DNA of 11,460 nucleotides from NCBI GenBank assembly GCA_003646045.1, contig QNDV01000042.1, positions 1 through 11,460 on the forward strand, given 5' to 3'. The translations under genes were made by a program, and so were the position numbers. Under the pieces are notes generated by a model, which made no database searches, was not told the DNA's origin, and saw nothing but the letters and a program-made list of their open reading frames with translations. Shown piece after piece: positions 7,338 through 11,460 of the stretch (its first letter is position 1; every line of letters begins with the position of its first letter). This stretch comes from a bacterium (GTDB lineage: Bacteria > Krumholzibacteriota > Krumholzibacteria > LZORAL124-64-63).

Positions 7338-8360
7338 CTAGACCGGCGCGACGACGGTGCGTTCGGCGTCGCCCACCAGTCGGTTGACGATGTTGACGAT
7401 GCTGATGCCCGCGGTACACGACGCGGTACAGCGACCGCAGCCGACGCACCAGGGCTCACCCGTCACATCGCTGATGTACTTGAATTTGCGGAACACGCGA
7501 TGGCGCTGGCGCGCGGCCAGGTCCTCGCGGAAGATCTCGCCGCCCGCCACTTCGGTAAAGGACCGCAGCATGCACCCGTCCCAGGACCGCTCGCGGTTCC
7601 CCTTGGTGGCGGTGATGTCCACGTTCTCTTCCACGTTGAAACAGTAGCAGGTGGGGCAGACCAGGTTGCAGGTACCGCAACCCACGCACTTCTCTGTTGT
7701 CTCCTGCCAGACCGGGTGGTCGTAGGAGGCGTTCATCACGTCGCCCAGCCGGGCCTGGGGCACGTAGATGTGCTGCTGGAAATGGGGCGCCGCCGGCTTG
7801 CCCGCTTCGTGGGGCGGCAAGTCGAAACCGGTGAGCAGTTTCTCCCCCGCCGGAGTGAAGGCTTCCACCACGTAGCCATCCATCAGTTTGGTCAGGAAGA
7901 TGTCGCTGCCGGTGGTGTCGTTGGCCTCGATGCCCAGCGACCCGGAAAAATGCCATTGGTCCGGCTCGAAACTCACACCGACGAACACCGCGCCCCGGCG
8001 GCGGGTCAGGTAGTTCCGCTCGGCATTGCCCTCGCTGAAGTTGTAGTCCAGACGGTGGACCGCGGCCAGGTCGTAGGAGTGGACACCCAGGAAGACGGCA
8101 TCACTGGGCTGGGGCTCCGACAACTCGGCGACGTTCTGCGTGATGTCGAAGCTCAGAAGTTCCTCCCGCGGCGGCAGGAAGAACTTCTTCACCGAGTGCA
8201 TCGTGCGGGAGTAGTCGAGCACCACGTCGCCGGCCGCTTCGGCCCGCGCGAAGGCGAATGACTTCTGTCCTTTGCGATGCGGCGCGTAGACGGGCATCTG
8301 CCCCATGAGATGCGCGACGAAATCGACGATCCGTTCGCGCTCCAGGAAGTATTGAGCCAT
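7338..8360 (-). CDS. hyhB: Hydrogenase/sulfhydrogenase beta subunit, 2x[4Fe-4S] (AsrA-like)
   Basis: The protein has 340 residues. The frame stays open upstream to an ATG at 8510, but the ATG at 8360 is chosen because GAGGGG (8368-8373) lies seven bases upstream and the extension runs through a hairpin-bearing leader. The N-terminal two-thirds resembles anaerobic sulfite reductase subunit A and sulfhydrogenase beta, with ADAVFLGVHSYDLAA-type and RRGAVFVGVSFEPD segments. The C-terminal third holds two ferredoxin motifs: CVGCGTCNLVCPTCYC (225-240) and CVGCGRCTASC (305-315). The protein would pass electrons between the gamma flavoprotein and external ferredoxin or polysulfide-type acceptors; the exact partner is not visible. 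It is the first gene of the hydrogenase operon, with 27 bases between its stop and the gamma start. Confidence 0.9.
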   Translation of the reverse strand: MAQYFLERERIVDFVAHLMGQMPVYAPHRKGQKSFAFARAEAAGDVVLDYSRTMHSVKKFFLPPREELLSFDITQNVAELSEPQPSDAVFLGVHSYDLAAVHRLDYNFSEGNAERNYLTRRRGAVFVGVSFEPDQWHFSGSLGIEANDTTGSDIFLTKLMDGYVVEAFTPAGEKLLTGFDLPPHEAGKPAAPHFQQHIYVPQARLGDVMNASYDHPVWQETTEKCVGCGTCNLVCPTCYCFNVEENVDITATKGNRERSWDGCMLRSFTEVAGGEIFREDLAARQRHRVFRKFKYISDVTGEPWCVGCGRCTASCTAGISIVNIVNRLVGDAERTVVAPV

Positions 8361-8379
8361 GCGTGCACCCCTCGTGGAT

Positions 8380-8398
8380 GGAGCCTGCAGCTCCGGAG
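8380..8398. promoter_or_regulatory. Short alternative hairpins next to the hydrogenase beta RBS
   Basis: GGAGC (8380-8384) pairs with GCTCC (8390-8394) across CTGCA, and the overlapping CTCCGGAG (8391-8398) is itself self-complementary. CTCC can therefore pair with either flanking GGAG. The element starts seven bases upstream of the ribosome binding site (8368-8373). Confidence 0.3.
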
Positions 8399-8413
8399 TT
8401 CGGGTTCGGCAGC

Positions 8414-8432
8414 CCGGGTCCCACAGACCCGG
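8414..8432. promoter_or_regulatory. Hairpin in hydrogenase leader (7-bp stem)
   Basis: CCGGGTC (8414-8420) and GACCCGG (8426-8432) form a perfect 7-bp stem with loop CCACA. It lies 54 bases before the hydrogenase beta start and close to the predicted transcription start. It could be an operator dyad or a 5'-UTR stem. It is not a terminator for any gene here, since no U-tract follows in the transcribed direction. Confidence 0.45.
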
Positions 8433-8441
8433 TCTTAGCCA

Positions 8442-8470
8442 AATGTTTTTTCCCAAACGGATAATGTCAA
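8442..8470 (-). promoter_or_regulatory. Candidate sigma70-type promoter of hydrogenase operon
   Basis: On the - strand a perfect TTGACA (8470-8465) is followed after 17 bases by AACATT (8447-8442), a weak -10 with three of six consensus matches. A transcript starting near 8435 would have a leader of about 75 bases containing both hairpins. A second TTGACA (8501-8496) lies 31 bases upstream without a good -10 partner. Bacteria from non-proteobacterial phyla may use other promoter consensus sequences. Confidence 0.3.
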
Positions 8471-8637
8471 GAAACAAACAGCCTCTGCGATGATTTGTCA
8501 AACCCGGCATCTGACCGGTTTATCGGCCAATTGAAGGATTTACTTTAATAACAAGCAACTCACTTGGAATTCAATGTTTTCGGCGTGTGAGGTAAATAAG
8601 GGAATATTTAGGCTGGATTTCCCTCGATTTCGGCGCA

Positions 8638-8651
8638 CATTGACGCCAATG
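8638..8651. promoter_or_regulatory. 14-bp perfect dyad CATTG-N4-CAATG, candidate operator
   Basis: CATTG (8638-8642), ACGC, CAATG (8647-8651) is a perfect inverted repeat with 5-4-5 geometry. That is the geometry of Crp/Fnr-family sites (TTGAT-N4-ATCAA), although the bases differ from the Fnr consensus. It lies about 280 bases before the hydrogenase beta start. No Crp/Fnr gene is in the window. Confidence 0.35.
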
Positions 8652-8654
8652 ACG

Positions 8655-8748
8655 AGTTAACCGCTTTGTTTACACCATTTATAACTGTTTTATATTTATC
8701 ATAGCTTTGGGGAAATAGCAGCGGCTCGCGGTACCGGATAGGTTAACT
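8655..8748. repeat. Pair of inverted 8-mers AGTTAACC / GGTTAACT
   Basis: AGTTAACC (8655-8662) and its exact reverse complement GGTTAACT (8741-8748) flank an AT-rich stretch of 78 bases. The core GTTAAC is itself palindromic. They could be paired protein sites, but chance occurrence in AT-rich DNA is plausible. Confidence 0.3.
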
Positions 8749-8904
8749 TACTGTTTGTCCATGTGTTATAGAAATAGCCCCCACGCTGGCCGCGATACCG
8801 ATCCACCGATATGTAAAAACCGGTTTCCGCCACCAAGTCATCGCTACGATTAGTCGGTGTCCGCGCCTCTGAAACCCGCCGGACCGGTCTCTGCCGTTTC
8901 GGGG

Positions 8905-10473
8905 CTAGTCGCCGGGCAGCACCGCTTCGATGGCGGCTGCCAGATCGGTCACCGCGTAGGGCTTGGCCAGGAACAGGTCGGGGCGGGGATCATCCGGTCC
9001 GGTGAGCAGACTTTCGAGGGGGTGACCGCTGGTCAGGATCACTTTCAGATCAGGATACAGTCCGCGGATCCGGCGCAGGGTTTCCACGCCGTCCATGCCC
9101 GGCATGGTTGCATCCAGCAGCACCGCGTCGGGAAACACGGACTCGTCGTTGGTCAAGATCTCCAGGGCCTCCCGTCCTCCGGACACTTCCGTCACGTTGC
9201 AACCCAGTCGTTCGAGCATGCAGCGTGAGATGGTGCGGATTCCCTCCTCGTCATCCACCATCAGGATCGAGCAACCACTGCCCGCCACATCCGACGACGG
9301 ACGCCGGTGCGATTCCGGAGACGTGTCGACCGCTTCGACACGGACAGCGAAGTAGACCCGGAACCGCGTCCCACCGCCCGGCTGCGAATCCACCGTCATG
9401 TGACTGTCGTGGGCAACCACTACGCTCCGCACCACCGACAACCCCAGTCCCCGGCCGGCGAAGCACGTGGAATAGAACGGTTCGTCGAGGCGATCCAGGG
9501 TTTCAGTCGTCATGCCCTCCCCGTCATCCTCGACTTCGAGCAGCACGTATCTGCCGTCGGGAATGGGTTCGAGACAACCACGGCAGACCAGTCCCGCCCC
9601 CTGCAACTCCACCCGCCTCACACGGACCGCGACCCGACCGCCTGACTCCTGCAGGGCCTCGCTGGCATTATTCACCAGATTCATGATCAACTGACGGATC
9701 TGGGTCGAGTCCGCCTGGAGAGCGGGCAGGTCCGCCGCGATGTCCACCTCCATGTCGGCGCCTGCGGGCAGGGAGGCCTCGAGCAGGCGCACCATCTCGG
9801 CCGCCAGGTCACCCTGTTGCAGGTTCTCCAGCTCGGTATCGGTGCGACCGGCGTAGAGCAGCATCTGCCGACACAACTCCGTCGCACGTAGCGATGCGAC
9901 CAGAACATCGTCGAGACAGCGGGCGGACGGATGATCGTCCGGGAGGTGCTCGCGGGCCAACTCGGCGTTGCCCTGCACCACCTGCAGGATGTTATTGAAG
10001 TCGTGGGCCAACCCCCCGGTCAGCGCACCCAGGCTTTCCATCTTCCGGAGCAACTGTTGACGCCGTTCCAGGGCCTCGCGTTCCCGCTCCAGTTCCCGCT
10101 TGTCAGTGATGTCGTCCCCGGCACTGAGAGTGTGGGTGATGACGCCGGACTCATCCCGCAGGTAGGCGTTGCTCCAGGCGATGAGACGGCGCTCGCCGGC
10201 AGCGGTTACTATTTCGTTCTCGTGGGAAGTGGAGGCCTCCAGTTCGCCGGACATCAGGCTCTCGAAGACGGACCTGGTCTCTTCGACAACCTCGGCTGGC
10301 AGGCAGGTGTCGAACCAGTCGGCGCCGGTCAGTTCAGCCACGGGCCTCCCCAGCAACTCGCAACCCTTGCGATTGATGAATTCGATCCGGCTATCGGCGG
10401 CGATGGACACGACGACCACGTTGACGAGGTCCAGGGACAGGTCGTGCATCGGTCTGGGGATGTGGGCGATCAT
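8905..10473 (-). CDS. PAS-domain hybrid histidine kinase with C-terminal receiver
   Basis: The protein has 522 residues. The start at 10473 is chosen over an in-frame ATG at 10533 because GGGAG (10481-10485) lies seven bases upstream and a candidate promoter would start transcription downstream of 10533. Domains in order: one PAS/PAC module (about 12-128, ending DITDKREL), a short coiled coil, HisKA with GGLAHDFNNIL (His157), and an ATPase domain with N-box MNLVNNASEAL (Asn265/269), G1 EDDGEGM and G2 GRGLGL (341-346). A receiver (about 402-520) follows, with DDEE, Asp454 in VLLDATMPGMDG, Thr481 and Lys504. A CRGC pair (297-300) sits in the ATPase loop, as in many relatives. No transmembrane segment is visible, so it is cytosolic and the PAS domain senses an internal cue. 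It lies between nikR and the hydrogenase operon, so a role in hydrogen metabolism control is plausible but unproven. Confidence 0.92.
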   Translation of the reverse strand: MIAHIPRPMHDLSLDLVNVVVVSIAADSRIEFINRKGCELLGRPVAELTGADWFDTCLPAEVVEETRSVFESLMSGELEASTSHENEIVTAAGERRLIAWSNAYLRDESGVITHTLSAGDDITDKRELEREREALERRQQLLRKMESLGALTGGLAHDFNNILQVVQGNAELAREHLPDDHPSARCLDDVLVASLRATELCRQMLLYAGRTDTELENLQQGDLAAEMVRLLEASLPAGADMEVDIAADLPALQADSTQIRQLIMNLVNNASEALQESGGRVAVRVRRVELQGAGLVCRGCLEPIPDGRYVLLEVEDDGEGMTTETLDRLDEPFYSTCFAGRGLGLSVVRSVVVAHDSHMTVDSQPGGGTRFRVYFAVRVEAVDTSPESHRRPSSDVAGSGCSILMVDDEEGIRTISRCMLERLGCNVTEVSGGREALEILTNDESVFPDAVLLDATMPGMDGVETLRRIRGLYPDLKVILTSGHPLESLLTGPDDPRPDLFLAKPYAVTDLAAAIEAVLPGD

Positions 10474-10480
10474 GGTTGCT

Positions 10481-10485
10481 CTCCC
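10481..10485 (-). promoter_or_regulatory. RBS that fixes the hybrid kinase start
   Basis: The - strand reads GGGAG seven bases before the ATG at 10473. The alternative in-frame ATG at 10533 lies inside the promoter region, so this RBS supports the shorter protein. Confidence 0.6.
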
Positions 10486-10514
10486 GCTGGTTCCGCTGCC
10501 TCGTGGGAGCCTCG

Positions 10515-10544
10515 ATCCTAGGGAACAGGTCACACTCGTGTCAA
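10515..10544 (-). promoter_or_regulatory. Candidate sigma70-type promoter for the hybrid kinase
   Basis: On the - strand TTGACA (10544-10539) is followed after 18 bases by TAGGAT (10520-10515), four of six matches to TATAAT. Transcription would begin near 10508, giving a leader of about 35 bases. A perfect 10-bp palindrome, CGCTGCAGCG (10546-10555), abuts the -35 element and could be an operator. Confidence 0.5.
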
Positions 10545-10561
10545 CCGCTGCAGCGCCGTCA

Positions 10562-10981
10562 TCAGATACCCGGCACCGCCGCCCGGGTCAGGTCCGAAAA
10601 CGTCACCCCCTTGAGCCCACCGATGGACAGCGCCATTTTCGATATCTCCGCCGGTGTCCCGCGCAGGATGATGGTCTCCAGGCAGTTGTCGTGATCCAGG
10701 TGGACGTGGGTCGCGCACAGGGTCTGCACATAGTGGTCGTGCTGGATACGGTGCAGGCGATCCTTCAGGTCACGACGGTGATGGTCATAGCAGATGGTCA
10801 GCACCCCGTGCACCTCGCCGCCCTCGCCCTGCCAGGCTTCTTCCACCAGACGGTCGCGGATCAGGTCGCGTACCAGTTCGGAACGCGAGTCATAGCCCCG
10901 CGAGGTAATGCGCAGGTCCAGCTCGTCCATGAGAGAAGCCGGCAACGAGACTGTGAACCGGCGTGTGCTGTCGGCGGCCAT
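10562..10981 (-). CDS. nikR: Nickel-responsive transcriptional regulator NikR
   Basis: The protein has 139 residues, the usual NikR length. The N-terminal ribbon-helix-helix domain (about 6-48) begins RRFTVSLPASLMDELD and carries SRSELVRDLIRD. The C-terminal ACT-like nickel-binding domain includes ICYDHHRRDLKDRL. The high-affinity nickel ligands of E. coli NikR (His76, His87, His89, Cys95) correspond to His81 (IQHDH), His92 and His94 (THVHLDHDNC) and Cys100. All four are present, so it should bind Ni(II) and act as a nickel-dependent repressor or regulator. It begins two bases after the stop of the nickel-type ABC ATPase, its likely target operon. No copy of the E. coli GTATGA-N16-TCATAC operator was seen in the window. 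Confidence 0.95.
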   Translation of the reverse strand: MAADSTRRFTVSLPASLMDELDLRITSRGYDSRSELVRDLIRDRLVEEAWQGEGGEVHGVLTICYDHHRRDLKDRLHRIQHDHYVQTLCATHVHLDHDNCLETIILRGTPAEISKMALSIGGLKGVTFSDLTRAAVPGI

Positions 10982-10983
10982 GA

Positions 10984-11460
10984 TCAGCTCCAGTCGTGGC
11001 TGTGGTAGTGACGATGTTCGGTATCCCCGTCGCGATGGCGGTGCCGATGGATATGCACCAGGTTGGCGCGGCGCAGTACCTCGGCATCATCGCGCAGGGC
11101 CAGCACATCACCGTCGTGCAGCAGGGTATGGTCCTCGCCCAGCACGAGGCAGCGCTCGCCCAGTTCGGTGGCCAGCGAGAGATTGTGGGTAGCCACCACC
11201 AGGGTCTGGGGCAGGTCCTGCAGAAAGTCCACCAGCCAGCCGGTGGAGCGGGGATCCAGGGCGCTGGTGGGCTCATCCAGCAGCAGCAGGCGCGGCTCCA
11301 GGGACAGCAGCGCGGCCAGGCAGACCAGCTGCTTCTGGCCCGCGCTCAGGGTCCAGGGCGCCCGGTCCAGCAAGTGTTCGATACCGGTGCGCCCGGCCCA
11401 GTGCCCCGCGCGGTCGTCGGTATCCGCCAGGCCGTGCTGACGGGGACCGAAAGCGATCTC
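10984..11460 (-). CDS. nikO: Nickel/cobalt ECF-type ABC transporter ATPase, 5'-truncated by window edge
   Basis: The frame is open to the window edge, leaving 158 visible residues; the Walker A segment lies outside. The visible part begins EIAFGPRQHGL, the post-Q-loop FGP element typical of CbiO/NikO/EcfA. It continues with the ABC signature LSAGQKQ, Walker B LLLLDEP, the D-loop SALDPRS and the H-loop ATHN. The final 23 residues contain eight histidines (HIHRHRHR...EHRHYHSH), a probable metal-binding tail. With nikR two bases downstream and a nickel hydrogenase nearby, nickel import is the likeliest role; cobalt transport by a CbiO protein is the alternative. Membrane and substrate-binding subunits (NikM/N/Q-like) are expected upstream, off the window. 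Confidence 0.85.
   Translation of the reverse strand, partial: EIAFGPRQHGLADTDDRAGHWAGRTGIEHLLDRAPWTLSAGQKQLVCLAALLSLEPRLLLLDEPTSALDPRSTGWLVDFLQDLPQTLVVATHNLSLATELGERCLVLGEDHTLLHDGDVLALRDDAEVLRRANLVHIHRHRHRDGDTEHRHYHSHDWS

Larger units (their letters stand above)
8361..8904. other. AT-rich intergenic control region upstream of the hydrogenase operon
   Basis: This 544-base region separates the hybrid kinase stop from the hydrogenase beta start and holds no convincing gene on either strand. From about 8440 to 8860 it is strikingly AT-rich against the GC-rich coding sequence around it, with runs such as TTTATAACTGTTTTATATTTATC near 8678-8700. It contains the candidate promoter, dyads and leader hairpins listed separately. 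Because both flanking genes read leftward, it must hold the end of the kinase transcript and the control of the hydrogenase operon. No hairpin followed by a convincing U-run was found after the kinase stop; the best candidate, AAACCGGTTT at 8817-8826 extending into T residues on the - strand, has too short a stem. Confidence 0.75.

Noticed and set aside
6444..8261. A 605-codon open frame on the + strand
   Set aside because: It is antisense to the beta and gamma hydrogenase genes, whose products show complete cofactor motifs. Long antisense frames are expected in GC-rich DNA, and the translation is Val/Gly/His-rich with no recognisable domain.
8443..8493. A 16-codon + strand ORF in the AT-rich region
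   Set aside because: It has no ribosome binding site and nothing supports it beyond an ATG and a stop codon.
8361..8510. N-terminal extension of the beta subunit to an ATG at 8510
   Set aside because: The extension passes through two hairpins and the candidate promoter. GAGGGG at the correct spacing supports the start at 8360.
8866..8899. GAAAC...GTTTC inverted repeat after the hybrid kinase stop as a terminator
   Set aside because: The stem is only 5 bp with a long loop and no U-tract follows on the - strand.
8360..8904. Sigma54 (-24/-12) promoter or NikR operator upstream of the hydrogenase
   Set aside because: Scanning both strands by eye gave no TGGCAC-N5-TTGC-like match and no GTATGA/TCATAC pair.

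Overview
The window is GC-rich DNA packed with tightly spaced or overlapping genes, apart from one AT-rich intergenic block (about 8440-8860). A partial DUF3943 protein that looks like an outer-membrane barrel suggests a Gram-negative (diderm) bacterium. The oxygen-sensitive-type cytoplasmic [NiFe]-hydrogenase, nickel genes and redox-type signalling suggest an anaerobe or facultative anaerobe. The sequence alone does not fix the phylum. An uncultured lineage of the FCB/deltaproteobacterial type would fit, but that is a guess.

Layout. Positions 1-1645 (+ strand) hold the 3' part of a DUF3943 gene followed one base later by a DUF4126 membrane protein. Everything from 1649 to the right edge is on the - strand. 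In transcription order, right to left, it runs: a 5'-truncated nickel/cobalt-type ECF ABC ATPase with a His-rich tail (11460-10984); nikR (10981-10562); a promoter and a PAS hybrid histidine kinase (10473-8905); the AT-rich intergenic region with a candidate promoter and hairpins; then the hydrogenase operon. That operon comprises a 2x[4Fe-4S] beta subunit (8360-7338), an FAD/NAD(P)/[2Fe-2S] gamma subunit (7310-6459), the small subunit (6459-5710), the large subunit (5713-4409), the endopeptidase that matures it (4407-3946), a stand-alone receiver (3956-3561), a six-TM histidine kinase with a RegB-like quinone-site motif (3506-2142) and a detached aspartokinase-type double-ACT protein (2152-1649).

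How it fits together. The four structural subunits form a group 3b (NADP-linked, sulfhydrogenase-type) soluble [NiFe]-hydrogenase. It would exchange electrons between H2 and NAD(P)H. The protease trims the large subunit after Ni insertion. The ABC ATPase and NikR point to nickel supply and its control. The same dense transcript continues into a membrane redox-type kinase, a receiver and an amino-acid-sensor-like ACT protein. This suggests that hydrogenase output or activity is tied to quinone redox state and perhaps to an amino-acid or nitrogen signal. No DNA-binding output protein for either kinase and no hypABCDEF genes are present in the window.

Most notable: the hydrogenase-protease-receiver-RegB-like kinase-ACT arrangement with overlapping genes, and the AT-rich control region with a perfect 14-bp dyad (CATTG-N4-CAATG) that has Crp/Fnr-type geometry. 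I saw no CRISPR array, tRNA, rRNA or insertion sequence.
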